Below are positions 35,910 to 45,827 of a DNA stretch of 64,000 bases, in pieces. The notes beneath the pieces were generated by a model. The model was not told the origin of the DNA. It saw only the letters and a list, made by a program, of their open reading frames with translations, and did no database searches. Every line of letters starts with the position of its first letter. The first letter of the stretch is position 1. Source of the stretch: Diplocloster hominis (lineage in GTDB: Bacteria > Bacillota > Clostridia > Lachnospirales > Lachnospiraceae); contig NZ_JAWDIY010000008.1 of NCBI RefSeq assembly GCF_032380655.1, positions 137,036 to 201,035 on the forward strand. The letters run 5' to 3'. The position numbers and the translations under genes were made by a program.

Positions 35910-37274
35910 ATGAAAAAGAAAATAGTCAGTTTATTATTAGCAGCTGTTATGACCTTATCCCTGGTAGCATGTGGAAGCGGAAACGACAAGAAAGCAGACG
36001 ACACCAATGCAGACGCATCAGCAGCACCGGCTGCCACCGCAGCGGCGGATGAGGACAAAGACGCAGCGCCCGCAGAGGACAGCGGCGAAGAAGTAACCTT
36101 ATCCTTAATGGTAACCACCAGACCGACCACCGACAACAAGGACTTCTATCTGGACTGGCTGCCGGAACTGGTGAAAGAAAAATACCCCAACATCAACATC
36201 GAGGTAGAACAGCTTCCCACCGACCAGTACAAACAGACTGTTAAATTAAAATTCGCCAGCGGACAAGGCCCTGACATCTTCACCTGGTGGGCCGGACTTC
36301 AGGCACAGGATCTGGTAGACGCCGGTTATGTAAGAGACATGTCCGATTTCTCCCAGTTAGGAAAATTCAGCAAATCCATCGCCGATTCCTACAGCTTTGA
36401 CGGAAAGACCTACGCGATTCCGTTAGGTTCCAGCTTCCTGACCACCTGGTACAACAAAGATGCCTTCACCGATGCCGGTATCGACAAGATCCCCGAAAAC
36501 TGGGACGAGTTCCTGGCAGCCTGCGATAAATTAAAAGCAAAAGGCTACACTCCGATTACCATGGGTGACAAGCAGTCCTTCGTAATCCAGTTTGGTGTAT
36601 ATCAGATCGGCGCATCCGCCATCTATGCCGACAACTATGACTTTGACAAACAGTTATTCACAGGCGAAACCAAATTTACAGATCCCGCCTGGATTGACAC
36701 GATCAACAAGTACAAAACTCTGTACGATAAGGGATATATCATTGATAACTCATTAGGCTTATCCCAGGAACAGAGCCGTCAGGCTTACCTGGACGGAAAA
36801 GCGGCGATGATCTTCGACGGCAGCTTTGGCTATGACGCGCTGAACAAACAGGGCGCGGTAGAGTTCGAAAAAGGCATGTTCGCGATTCCTTCCAACGAAG
36901 CAGGAAAAGAATTCGTATACAATTTAACCCCGTCAAACGGTATCTTCGTAAGCGCCAACTCCAAGAATCAGGAAGCCATCGACAAAGTTCTGGAATACTG
37001 GTTCACGGAAGGAACCCCGTTATTCGAGAAATGGGTAGAGTTAAGCTCTGACATCCCCTGCTACGAAGGTGTGGAAGATAAGAGACCCCTGATTCAGGAA
37101 TATCTGGACCGCTACAAAGACTACAAGAATATCTATAACCTGAACAATGCATGGCCGGAAGGTGTCAGCGATATGATGTGCACGAAGTTCCAGGAAGTAA
37201 TTGCCGGTGATGCGACCGCAGAAGATGTCTGCAACGCAATGCAAAGTAAATTTGAAGAGCTTACGGACAAATAG
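35910..37274 (+). CDS. CUT1-type sugar ABC transporter substrate-binding lipoprotein
   Basis: This 454-aa family 1 extracellular solute-binding protein has a signal peptide ending LVAC (Cys ~21), then an Asp/Ala/Glu-rich linker. The mature fold reads DIFTWWAGLQAQDLVDAGYVRDMSDF and later YLDGKAAMIFDGSFGYDALN. It binds an oligosaccharide or glycoside for the two MalF/MalG-type permeases that follow. No ATPase gene is present, as usual for CUT1 systems sharing an MsmK-type ATPase. Confidence 0.92.
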   Translation: MKKKIVSLLLAAVMTLSLVACGSGNDKKADDTNADASAAPAATAAADEDKDAAPAEDSGEEVTLSLMVTTRPTTDNKDFYLDWLPELVKEKYPNINIEVEQLPTDQYKQTVKLKFASGQGPDIFTWWAGLQAQDLVDAGYVRDMSDFSQLGKFSKSIADSYSFDGKTYAIPLGSSFLTTWYNKDAFTDAGIDKIPENWDEFLAACDKLKAKGYTPITMGDKQSFVIQFGVYQIGASAIYADNYDFDKQLFTGETKFTDPAWIDTINKYKTLYDKGYIIDNSLGLSQEQSRQAYLDGKAAMIFDGSFGYDALNKQGAVEFEKGMFAIPSNEAGKEFVYNLTPSNGIFVSANSKNQEAIDKVLEYWFTEGTPLFEKWVELSSDIPCYEGVEDKRPLIQEYLDRYKDYKNIYNLNNAWPEGVSDMMCTKFQEVIAGDATAEDVCNAMQSKFEELTDK

Positions 37275-37305
37275 ACCGATAAGTCGATAAGATAAAACGG
37301 GCATA

Positions 37306-37348
37306 AAAGGCATTTGCAAATAGTGAGTTCACATTTGTAAATGCCTTT
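37306..37348 (+). terminator. Attenuator hairpin after binding-protein gene
   Basis: AAAGGCATTTGCAAAT pairs with ATTTGTAAATGCCTTT (one mismatch) around an 11-nt loop, and TCTG follows. It is a terminator-like stem between the binding-protein and permease genes and would favour the binding protein. Confidence 0.75.
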
Positions 37349-37371
37349 CTGAATCTAATAGGAGGCTATTC

Positions 37372-38247
37372 ATGATCAATAAAAAGAAACGAAATATATT
37401 GCTTGCGTTCCTGATTCCGGCACTTCTCTTTTACCTGATTTTCTGGATCTCTCCGGTTCTGATGTCATTCTACTATGGATTGACCAACTGGAGCGGTATG
37501 GGTGATTTTGATTTTGTAGGACTTAAGAACTTCAAGTATCTGTTCCAGGAAGGAACACTGACCAATGCCATGAAGAATACCATCATCTATGCGGTATTCG
37601 TGGTAGTCTGGGGAAACATCCAGGCGCTGTCGCTGGCATTGATCCTGAATATGAAGATCCGGGCGAAAGGGGTATTCCGTACGATATTCTATCTGCCCGC
37701 CCTGTTCAGCACCATCGTTGTGGCATTCCTGTGGAGTTATGTATATGCGCCTTACTACGGAATGATATCCGAAGTGCTGAGTTCCCTGGGTTCCGGCATC
37801 GTGCCGAACCTGCTGGGCAGCAAGGGGACCGCATTGCTGGCGGTGGCTTTTGTAGAAACCTGGAAGACCTCCGGCACCATGACTATCATCTATCTGGCCG
37901 GACTTCAGGGGATCGATGAGGATGTCATCGAAGCGGCCAGGATCGACGGCTGCAGCGCATGGCAGACCACCACCAGGGTCCGTATTCCCATGCTGGCCAA
38001 CACCATAACCGTTAACGTAATGCTTGGACTGATCGGCGGATTCAAATCCTTCGACTATGTGTTCGCATTGACAGGCGGCGGCCCGGGCAGCTCTTCCAGT
38101 ACCTTGATGTATACCATCTACAAGATGGCGTTTGTGGAAGGCCAGTTCGGCAAAGCGGAAGCGCTGGCAGCCTTCGCCTTCGTATTCATATTGATTATAT
38201 CCGTGGTTGTATTGTTATTCATGAGGAGAAAGGAGATAGAGGCATAA
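37372..38247 (+). CDS. CUT1 sugar ABC transporter permease (MalF-type)
   Basis: This 291-aa membrane protein has about six transmembrane segments and the EAA loop EAARIDGCSAWQTTTRVRIPML. The start has AGGAGG upstream. The stop overlaps the next start by one base (TAATG), implying coupled translation and a heterodimer with the next permease. Confidence 0.94.
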   Translation: MINKKKRNILLAFLIPALLFYLIFWISPVLMSFYYGLTNWSGMGDFDFVGLKNFKYLFQEGTLTNAMKNTIIYAVFVVVWGNIQALSLALILNMKIRAKGVFRTIFYLPALFSTIVVAFLWSYVYAPYYGMISEVLSSLGSGIVPNLLGSKGTALLAVAFVETWKTSGTMTIIYLAGLQGIDEDVIEAARIDGCSAWQTTTRVRIPMLANTITVNVMLGLIGGFKSFDYVFALTGGGPGSSSSTLMYTIYKMAFVEGQFGKAEALAAFAFVFILIISVVVLLFMRRKEIEA

Positions 38248-39080
38248 TGAGAAAAAGTGTAAGAAAAGAAATCATCATCACCATCTGCCTGGCATTATTT
38301 TTCCTGCTGTTCCTTTCCCCGATTATTATCGCGTTATCCGGTTCCTTCCGGGAGCTGAAGGATTCCAGCTCTTACCTGAACCTGTTCCGCAGCTTTTCCC
38401 TGGAGAGCTATGGGATGGCCTTCGATAAAATGAACTACTTCCGGTCTCTGAAGAACAGCGTATTGATAACCTTTATCAGCGCGGCCCTGCTGCTTTTATT
38501 TACCTCCATGGCCGGCTATGCCATCGCCAGACTGAGAGGAAAATTAGGACCCTTCTTCCAGATCTTTTTCCTGGCCGGCATGATCGTGTCCGCCCAGATG
38601 TCCATCATTCCGATGTACCGGATTGTAAATGGAATCGGAATCGGCAATACGATCGCGGCTCCTATCGCCCTGTACGTGACCTCGGCCCTGCCGTTTTCCA
38701 TTTTCCTGTACACGAATTTCATCAAATCCAGTGTGCCCTATGCGCTGGAGGAAGCTGCTACGATCGATGGGGCCGGAACGCTTCGGACCTTCGGGCAGAT
38801 CGTAATCCCGCTGACCAAACCGGCGCTGACATCGATCGTGATCACACAGGGAGTACCGATCTGGAACGACTTCTTCTTCAGTATGCTGTTCCTGTCCGCA
38901 CCGGAGAAAAAGACGCTGCCGCTGACCATGCTGAACTTCATCGGTGATATGGAAAATGCGACCCAGTGGAATATGCTGTTCGCCGCCTGCTTCCTTAGCG
39001 CGATCCCGATTCTCATCATTTACATATTCCTGCAGCGGTACTTCGTCAGCGGTCTGACCGTAGGAGCGGTCAAAGGCTGA
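38247..39080 (+). CDS. CUT1 sugar ABC transporter permease (MalG-type)
   Basis: This 277-aa six-helix permease has the EAA motif EAATIDGAGTLRTFGQIVIPLTKPAL and ends in the typical QRYFVSGLTVGAVKG. It is the partner of the preceding MalF-type protein. A kinase gene follows 64 nt later, linking uptake and sensing. Confidence 0.94.
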   Translation: MRKSVRKEIIITICLALFFLLFLSPIIIALSGSFRELKDSSSYLNLFRSFSLESYGMAFDKMNYFRSLKNSVLITFISAALLLLFTSMAGYAIARLRGKLGPFFQIFFLAGMIVSAQMSIIPMYRIVNGIGIGNTIAAPIALYVTSALPFSIFLYTNFIKSSVPYALEEAATIDGAGTLRTFGQIVIPLTKPALTSIVITQGVPIWNDFFFSMLFLSAPEKKTLPLTMLNFIGDMENATQWNMLFAACFLSAIPILIIYIFLQRYFVSGLTVGAVKG

Positions 39081-39144
39081 CTCCGGACCGTATTTGTATA
39101 ATTATAAGTGATAGGGTAGAATGGATAACAGTGGAGGTGCGTTT

Positions 39145-40917
39145 ATGAAACGTTCGAAAAGTATCCGTATTAAAATATTAGGATGCCTGCTGGCGATATC
39201 CATTCTGCCTATCGTTGTACTATTTATCTTTACCTTAAGAAATATCACACAGTTTTACCATGCCCAGATATCGACGGCCAGCAACAATGAGGTAAAAGTA
39301 GTTACCTCAAGGATAAACAATATATTTGAAAATCTCGACGGTGTGATGACATCTCTGATCTTCAGCGAATACGACGGCCGGAACTGCATGCTGTATATCT
39401 GTCAGAATGAGACAGAAGAGAATCTTCTGACTGCCGGCCAGCGGTTGGAAAATTACCGTATGTATGAGTATGTGTGCAGTAACCTGATCGGGAACAACCA
39501 GTACGCGGAGGGTGTTTATCTGTTCAACGAAAGCGGGTATACCTATTCCTTTGTGAGAAACCGGGAACTGGGGTTGGAGAAGGGGTACAGGGATTCCGTC
39601 TGGTATCAGGAACTGATGGAAAGCGAGAGCCTCCAGATTACCAAGATGTACCAGCCGGACAATTTTCCGCCCGACCAGCAGAAAATCGTGATCGCCAGAC
39701 GTTTCACAGATGTAAAAGGCGAGCACTCCGCGGTATTGGCCCTGGTCTGTAATGACAGTATCTTTGACAATATTCAGGATAACAGCCTTCCCTGGGGGAA
39801 GAGCTTTGTCATGGGCGCAGACGGCACCATTCTCTACGGGGATTCAGAGGATGTCAGCTTAAAGGAAAGCGAAATCCAGGAAATTATCGGCAACGAGAGC
39901 GGAGTGATCATCAAGAACGGCAGCAATGACGCTTATATCTACGGGACCCTGAACGTGGAGGACTGGAACATTGTCAATGAGGTGTCCTTTGAGACACTGG
40001 CCCAGGTTTCCAATAAAAGTACGGTATATCTGATCGCGATTATCGCAGCTATCCTGATCTTTATCATCGTCCTGCTTTTATTTACAGAAAAGGTACTGCT
40101 GACGCCGCTGGTATCACTGGCCAGTATTATGAGCAATACGAGAGATATCAGACAGTGTTTTGAAAATAAATACCGGACCCGGCAGGATGAGATCGGCGTG
40201 TTGTACCGCTGCTATGAAAATATGTTAAAGCAGATCAATCAGCTGATCGAAGAAAAATATGTCAGCGAGATCCAATTCCTGAAAAGCAGGCTCCGCAACC
40301 TGATGTCACAGATAAATGCGCATTTTATTTTCAATACGTTGGAAAATATTAATTGTCTGGCTCAGATCGAGAATAACCAGCAGATCGTCACCATGTCAAA
40401 ATCCCTGGGTGATATGCTTCGTTACAGTATCGAGTACGAACGGGACGAAGAGAAACTGAAAACCGAGGTCATGCACATACGACAGTATATCAATATCCAG
40501 GAGATACGGTTTGGCAATCAGATCCAGGTGGATCTGGATATAAACGAGGAGCTGCTGGAAGCGAAAGTACTGAAGTTCATGCTGCAGCCTGTGGTGGAAA
40601 ATGCCATTGAGCACGGACTGACCGGGCAGGAAATGCCCTGGAAGATCTCGATAAAAGCGATCCGCGAAAACGGCCGCCTGGTGATTCAGGTGAAGGACAA
40701 CGGAAGTGGAATGGATGATGAGACTCTCATTCAGGTCAGGGAGCGGATCTATCATCCCGACTCGATATCCGAGGACGCCAGATACAGCAGCATCGGATTG
40801 TCTAATATCCATAAGCGGATCCAGTTACTGTACTGCGAGAAGTTCGGTCTGGCCATAGACAGCCGTCCGGGCGAAGGGGTAACCGTAACCATGACCCTGC
40901 CGCTAAATATCTCATAA
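39145..40917 (+). CDS. Sensor histidine kinase, YesM-type
   Basis: This 590-aa kinase has an N-terminal transmembrane helix (~10-32), a ~250-aa extracellular Cache-like sensor (SVWYQELMESESLQITKMY), a second helix (VYLIAIIAAILIFIIVLLLF), a HAMP-like region and the kinase core with His393 in SQINAHFIFNTLENINCLAQ. DNGSGM forms part of the ATP site. GGAGGTG lies 5 nt before ATG 39,145; an ATG eight codons earlier has no ribosome site. It probably senses the sugar carried by the adjacent CUT1 importer, perhaps via its binding protein. Confidence 0.92.
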   Translation: MKRSKSIRIKILGCLLAISILPIVVLFIFTLRNITQFYHAQISTASNNEVKVVTSRINNIFENLDGVMTSLIFSEYDGRNCMLYICQNETEENLLTAGQRLENYRMYEYVCSNLIGNNQYAEGVYLFNESGYTYSFVRNRELGLEKGYRDSVWYQELMESESLQITKMYQPDNFPPDQQKIVIARRFTDVKGEHSAVLALVCNDSIFDNIQDNSLPWGKSFVMGADGTILYGDSEDVSLKESEIQEIIGNESGVIIKNGSNDAYIYGTLNVEDWNIVNEVSFETLAQVSNKSTVYLIAIIAAILIFIIVLLLFTEKVLLTPLVSLASIMSNTRDIRQCFENKYRTRQDEIGVLYRCYENMLKQINQLIEEKYVSEIQFLKSRLRNLMSQINAHFIFNTLENINCLAQIENNQQIVTMSKSLGDMLRYSIEYERDEEKLKTEVMHIRQYINIQEIRFGNQIQVDLDINEELLEAKVLKFMLQPVVENAIEHGLTGQEMPWKISIKAIRENGRLVIQVKDNGSGMDDETLIQVRERIYHPDSISEDARYSSIGLSNIHKRIQLLYCEKFGLAIDSRPGEGVTVTMTLPLNIS

Positions 40918-40948
40918 AATTACGAATGGAAAGGGGCTTTAGAACTAT

Positions 40949-42484
40949 ATGTACCGTTATATTATTGTAGATGATGAAGTCCTGATCAGAAAAGGGTTAA
41001 TCAGCAAGATAAAAGACATTACTTCGATTCCGATCACCTGCGCGGGGGAAGCGGCCAATGGGATCGAGGGCCTGACGCTCATAGAAGCACAGGACCCGGA
41101 TATTATCATTACCGACATGAAAATGACGAAAATGGACGGAATGGAATTCCTGGAGAAAATCGCAGAGCGCTATCCTGACAAACCGATTATTGTCATCAGC
41201 GGTTACAAAGCCTTTGACTATGTCAGCAAAGCGATCGAGAAAAAAGCGGTTGGATACGTGCTGAAACCATTCTCCACGGAAGAGATCGAAAAGCAGCTGG
41301 CTAAGGCGGCCGCTCAGATCGAACAGCAGAAAAATCTGATCCAGCTGGAGGAAAAGGTAGCGTTCTTCGAACTGAAACAGGAGCAGGACGTACTGCTTCA
41401 GGCACTGCTGGAGCCCTGGAACGACACGACGGAGGAAGCATTATCCTCCAGAAACTATAACCTGCAAAGTTACAATCTCCTGATATCTGTAAACAGCAAG
41501 GATCGGGAATGTATCTGCAAAGCAAAGGAGATCTGCAGGGAACATCTGAACGACATTAATTATATTATCCTGGAAAACCCGACGAATAAATACCAGTATT
41601 TTATCCTGATGGAAACCGCCCGGGAAGACTTACGGGAGAAAATGGAAGCGAAAGCGCAGCATATCGCCCGCTATCTGGAGAAAGCCACTCCGGCAGGCAA
41701 GCTGTTTATCTTCCTCTCTGATCCGGTCCGGGGATTTGAGAAGCTGAACCGCTGTTACCAGTTAAACGAAAGGCTGGAGCGGCAGATCTTCTTAAACGAC
41801 CGGGTGCGTATTCTTCCGGCAAAAGCCATTTCCGAACAGAAAGGCATGGCTTATTCCGAGGACCACATGAAGAATCTGTTCCGGCGCCTGAAATATCAAA
41901 GCCAGAATACGAAAGAATTGCTGGATGATTTTTTCAACGGGATGGATCTGTCCAAACATACACTGGGCGTGATCGGGAATACCTGTGAAAATCTGATCAA
42001 TAAAGTAAATGATTATGCCGTGCAGAACAACACGGAAACCGATGATATCATGAGCGTCTTCTACCGCCGCTACATGTTTCAGTCAAGCCTTGAGAAAATG
42101 CAGAAAGAGATTTCCGGTTATGTGATTCTCATCCTGAATTCCATTCGGATGGCTTCCCAGGAGAGTGATCTGCTGTTCGACCGGATCCAAGAGTACATCC
42201 TGAACAATTACCACCGGAAGCTGACCCTTCAGGTACTGGCCTCCCAGTTCTATATTCCGTCTGCCAGCTGCAGCAGCCTGATCAAAGAAAAGTTAAACAT
42301 GAGCTTCAATGAATATCTGGCAGACATCCGGCTGGAGAAAGCCAAGCAGCTGCTGCAGGAGACCGACCTGAGCGCGGAGCGGATATCAGACGAGATCGGC
42401 TATTCCAATCCCAAATACTTTTTCAAAATATTCAAGAAAATGACCAACTTAACGCCGGTGGAATACCGCAACCAATACCGGTAG
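40949..42484 (+). CDS. Response regulator with AraC-type output (YesN-like)
   Basis: This 511-aa protein has a receiver with Asp56 in IIITDMKMTKMDG, a central region and a C-terminal AraC domain (LASQFYIPSASCSSLIKEKLNMSFNEYLADIRLEKAKQLL; IGYSNPKYFFKIFKKMTNLTPVEYR). It is the last gene of the CUT1 operon. Its stop codon lies at the edge of the first GGACATGTCC array. Confidence 0.93.
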   Translation: MYRYIIVDDEVLIRKGLISKIKDITSIPITCAGEAANGIEGLTLIEAQDPDIIITDMKMTKMDGMEFLEKIAERYPDKPIIVISGYKAFDYVSKAIEKKAVGYVLKPFSTEEIEKQLAKAAAQIEQQKNLIQLEEKVAFFELKQEQDVLLQALLEPWNDTTEEALSSRNYNLQSYNLLISVNSKDRECICKAKEICREHLNDINYIILENPTNKYQYFILMETAREDLREKMEAKAQHIARYLEKATPAGKLFIFLSDPVRGFEKLNRCYQLNERLERQIFLNDRVRILPAKAISEQKGMAYSEDHMKNLFRRLKYQSQNTKELLDDFFNGMDLSKHTLGVIGNTCENLINKVNDYAVQNNTETDDIMSVFYRRYMFQSSLEKMQKEISGYVILILNSIRMASQESDLLFDRIQEYILNNYHRKLTLQVLASQFYIPSASCSSLIKEKLNMSFNEYLADIRLEKAKQLLQETDLSAERISDEIGYSNPKYFFKIFKKMTNLTPVEYRNQYR

Positions 42485-42487
42485 GAT

Positions 42488-42556
42488 TTCAATTTGGGAC
42501 ATGTCCATTTCGGTTTGGGACATGTCCAGATTGAAATGGACATGTCCCAAATTGAA
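42488..42556. repeat. 24-bp perfect inverted repeat inside palindrome array
   Basis: A left arm (42,488-42,511) beginning TTCAATTTGGGACATG is the exact reverse complement of the right arm (42,533-42,556); the 21-nt loop carries one more palindrome core. No T-run follows, so it is not a standard terminator. Confidence 0.9.
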
Positions 42557-42630
42557 ATGGACATGTCCCAGACTGAAATGGACATGTCCCAAACCGTAAT
42601 GGACATGTCCCCAACTGAAACGGAGGACAT
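42497..42630. repeat. Array of six GGACATGTCC palindromes at 20-21-bp spacing
   Basis: Cores start at 42,497, 42,518, 42,538, 42,559, 42,580 and 42,601, with a partial GGACAT at 42,625. The first two units are in the opposite orientation to the last four, judged by their flanks. The 21-bp period (two helical turns) places all cores on one face of the helix. The array fills the space between the response-regulator stop and the GH106-like start. It is in frame with that start by virtue of the period, giving a spurious 47-codon extension. Confidence 0.9.
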
Positions 42631-42634
42631 TTGC

Positions 42635-45600
42635 ATGTTATACAAGAAAGCACAGGAACCAAAGCTTTCAGAATCTCTGTTCCGAAATCCGACCAGCGAG
42701 TACCGGGCGGCTCCATTCTGGGCCTGGAACTGCGACCTGAAGGATGAGCTTTTATTAAAGGAAATCGGACAGTTAAAGGAAATGGGAATGGGTGGTTTCC
42801 ATATGCATTGCCGTGTGGGCCTGAATACCCGTTACCTGGGAGAGGATTTCTTTCAGAAAATCAAGATGTGTGAGGAGGAGGCCAAGAGGCAGAATATGCT
42901 CTGCTGGCTCTACGATGAGGACCGCTGGCCCTCAGGCAGCGCCGGCGGCTTTGTAACCCGGGACCAGCAGTATCGTACCAGGTTCCTGGTTTTCGCTCCG
43001 AATGACGTGCCGGAGCCGGAGGAGGGGGCCTATATGGCCGCGGCCAAAGCGGTGCGCAGTAAGAACCGGAGGCTGATCGGAAAATACCGGATTCATCTGG
43101 ACGAAGATGGATATATGACATCCTACGAAAAAGTGGGAGACCGGGAAGAAGCAGGCAGCGATCTGTGGAAAGCTTATCTGGAAATCTCCGGTGATACCCC
43201 CTGGTTTAACAACCAGGCTTACGTGAATACGCTTGATAAGAAGGCCATTGACCGCTTTATCGAACTGACCCATGAAAAATATTATGAAGAGCTAAAAGAG
43301 GATTTCGGAACGGCAATCCCGGCGATCTTTACCGACGAGCCCCAGACCAGCCATAAAGAAATGCTGCGGGAACCATTTTCCAGAGAACCGGTTATCTTTC
43401 CGTTCACCGACGATTTTGAGGAAACCTTCCGGAATAAATATGGCTTTTCCATCATTGCGCATCTGCCGGAACTCATCTGGGAACAGAAGGACAGCCCGGT
43501 ATCAAAGATTCGTTATCTATATCATGTCCATGTCAGTGACCGTTTCTCCGAGGCTTTCGGGGATAATATCGGTAATTGGTGCCGGAAGCATGGCATCGCC
43601 CTGACCGGCCATATGATGAATGAATGGACGCTGCACTCCCAGACGTTGGCGATCGGGGAAGTGATGCGCCCCATGAAGAATTTCGGCCTGCCCGGCATCG
43701 ATATGCTGTGCGACCGCCGGGAATTTTCCACTGCCAAGCAGGCCCAGAGCATCGCCCATCAGGAAGGCCGGGAAGGGGTCATGAGTGAGTTATACGGAGT
43801 GACCGGCTGGGACTTTGATTTCCGGAACCACAAACTGGCGGGTGACTGGCAGGCGGCACTGGGGATCACGGTACGTGTACCTCACTTAAGCTGGGTCTCC
43901 ATGGAGGGAGAAGCCAAGCGGGATTATCCGGCCAGTATCGGTTACCAGTCCCCGTGGTACAAAGAATATCCCTACATAGAGAACCACTTTGCCAGACTGA
44001 ACACCGCCCTGACCCGGGGAACCCCCCATGTGCGGGTCGGTGTTGTCCACCCGGTGGAATCCTATTGGATCTATTGGGGAAATAAAGAACAGACCTCCTT
44101 AGTCCGTCAGGTGCTGGAACATAATTTTGAAACCCTGATCGATTGGCTCCTGTTCGGTTTGATTGACTTTGACTTCCTATCAGAATCCGTTCTGGAAGAT
44201 GAGCGGACGGATAATCAGGATCACAGATTCCATATGGGAGCTATGGCCTATGACGTGGTTATCGTACCCGAATGCCATACGCTGCGAAAACATACCGTTG
44301 ATCTGCTGGAAGCATTTGCGGGTAAGGGCGGCGAAGTCCTGTTTATGGGAAATCTGCCGCGGTATATGGATGCCATGGTAAGCGAGGTACCCGGGCAGTT
44401 GGCCGCGCGTTGTACCAGAATCCCGTTTAACCAGGGAAACCTTCTGGAAGCGCTGGAAAGATACCGGGATATCGACATCACGGTACGGGGCGTGGACGGA
44501 GACGATCCCACCAGGATGAAACACAAAGAGACCGGAAACCGGGCTGCCAATCTGTTCTATCAGCTCCGGGATGACGGCAGCGGCCAGTGGCTGTTTATCT
44601 GCCATGTGAATAAGCCCAGAAACGAGCATATCACCTACACGGAGGAATGGACCATCCGAATCAACGGGCTCTGCCGCCCGGTGGTCTACGATACCATGAC
44701 GGGTGAAATATATTCTATAGAAGCAAACTACAGAAGCGGCAGGACCCTCATTACCTATTACGGTTCGCAGCACGACAGCCTGCTTCTGCGGTTAGAACCG
44801 GTCCCCCGGGAAGAGGAAGAGCGGCAGGGGAAACGGCAGGAAGAACAAGTTAAGGCTGTGCGGGAAAAACAAATCTGCAGTCTGCCCAAAGAGACATCCG
44901 AACTACCAGATCCCACTGGATTTGAGCTGGAGGAGGAAAACGCGCTGCTGCTGGATCTGGCGCAATACGCGTTCGACGGGGAGGCCTGGCAGCCGGAAGA
45001 TGAAATCCTGAGAATCGACAACAAGTTCAGGGAAAAACTGGGTCTGCCCCTGCGGATGGAAGCCCTTGCCCAGCCCTGGATCTATGAGGAGGAAGAGCAG
45101 GCCGCCCATATGCTGCGGTTGAGATACGAGATAACATCGGATGTGGAAGTGGAGGCCCCTGTTCTGGCGATGGAACACCCGGAGCTGGCGCAGATCAGGC
45201 TGAATGAGCACCCGGTTTCGCTGCAGGATACCGGCTGGTATGTGGACGAGTGTATCCGCAAGATCGCGCTGCCTCCGATCCACGCTGGGAAAAATATGCT
45301 GGAGATTTCCCTTCCGTTCGGCCAAAAGACCAATGTGGAATGGTGTTATCTGCTGGGAAGCTTCGGCGTTTCGGTGAGCGGCCGGAAAAAGAAGCTGATT
45401 CCCCTTCCGAAAAAAATTCAGTTCGGTGACTTTACCAGGCAGGGCCTGCCGTTCTATGCGGGGAATCTGGTCTATGAGGTCCCGTTAACCTGCGGGGAAG
45501 GTGAGCTTCATCTGGAGTTCTCCCATTACCGCGGAGCACTGATACAGGTGGAATTGGATGGCAGGACCGTGGGAAATGTAGCACTGGCTCCGTATCGGAT

Positions 45601-45817
45601 CAACTGCGGCTGTGTGGAAACGGGAGCACATCAGTTGAAAATAAGGATCTTCGGAAACCGGCACAATGCGTTCGGCCCGGTCCACAATGCGGATGCTTCG
45701 GAAACCTGGTATGGACCGAATCTGTGGCGTACGCAAGGGAACAAGTGGAGCTATGAATATCAGTTGAAAGAGATGGGAATTCTGACCACTCCTGTCTACT
45801 GGCTTGAAGGGGAATAG
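42635..45817 (+). CDS. Giant glycoside hydrolase, GH106-like (alpha-L-rhamnosidase-related)
   Basis: This is a 1,060-aa cytoplasmic enzyme with no signal peptide. The N-terminal catalytic region reads FWAWNCDLKDELL, MGMGGFHMHCRVGLNTRYLG, WLYDEDRWPSGSAGG, FTDEPQTSH and SELYGVTGWDFDFRNHKLAGDW. The C-terminus has a jelly-roll (FSHYRGALIQVELDGRTVGNV) as in GH106-type rhamnosidases. FTDEP and SELYG are likely to carry the catalytic acids. ATG 42,635 follows CGGAGGA by 7 nt; the longer open frame is the repeat array. It is a paralogue of the gene at 47,851. The exact substrate is unknown. Confidence 0.85.
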   Translation: MLYKKAQEPKLSESLFRNPTSEYRAAPFWAWNCDLKDELLLKEIGQLKEMGMGGFHMHCRVGLNTRYLGEDFFQKIKMCEEEAKRQNMLCWLYDEDRWPSGSAGGFVTRDQQYRTRFLVFAPNDVPEPEEGAYMAAAKAVRSKNRRLIGKYRIHLDEDGYMTSYEKVGDREEAGSDLWKAYLEISGDTPWFNNQAYVNTLDKKAIDRFIELTHEKYYEELKEDFGTAIPAIFTDEPQTSHKEMLREPFSREPVIFPFTDDFEETFRNKYGFSIIAHLPELIWEQKDSPVSKIRYLYHVHVSDRFSEAFGDNIGNWCRKHGIALTGHMMNEWTLHSQTLAIGEVMRPMKNFGLPGIDMLCDRREFSTAKQAQSIAHQEGREGVMSELYGVTGWDFDFRNHKLAGDWQAALGITVRVPHLSWVSMEGEAKRDYPASIGYQSPWYKEYPYIENHFARLNTALTRGTPHVRVGVVHPVESYWIYWGNKEQTSLVRQVLEHNFETLIDWLLFGLIDFDFLSESVLEDERTDNQDHRFHMGAMAYDVVIVPECHTLRKHTVDLLEAFAGKGGEVLFMGNLPRYMDAMVSEVPGQLAARCTRIPFNQGNLLEALERYRDIDITVRGVDGDDPTRMKHKETGNRAANLFYQLRDDGSGQWLFICHVNKPRNEHITYTEEWTIRINGLCRPVVYDTMTGEIYSIEANYRSGRTLITYYGSQHDSLLLRLEPVPREEEERQGKRQEEQVKAVREKQICSLPKETSELPDPTGFELEEENALLLDLAQYAFDGEAWQPEDEILRIDNKFREKLGLPLRMEALAQPWIYEEEEQAAHMLRLRYEITSDVEVEAPVLAMEHPELAQIRLNEHPVSLQDTGWYVDECIRKIALPPIHAGKNMLEISLPFGQKTNVEWCYLLGSFGVSVSGRKKKLIPLPKKIQFGDFTRQGLPFYAGNLVYEVPLTCGEGELHLEFSHYRGALIQVELDGRTVGNVALAPYRINCGCVETGAHQLKIRIFGNRHNAFGPVHNADASETWYGPNLWRTQGNKWSYEYQLKEMGILTTPVYWLEGE

Positions 45818-45827
45818 AGGAAAAAGA

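Noticed and set aside
42494..42634. N-terminal extension of the hydrolase with repeated heptapeptide IEMDMSQ
   Set aside because: The 21-bp period keeps the frame open by chance. The ribosome site CGGAGGA and ATG 42,635 give a normal start, and both strands of the array are open in several frames.
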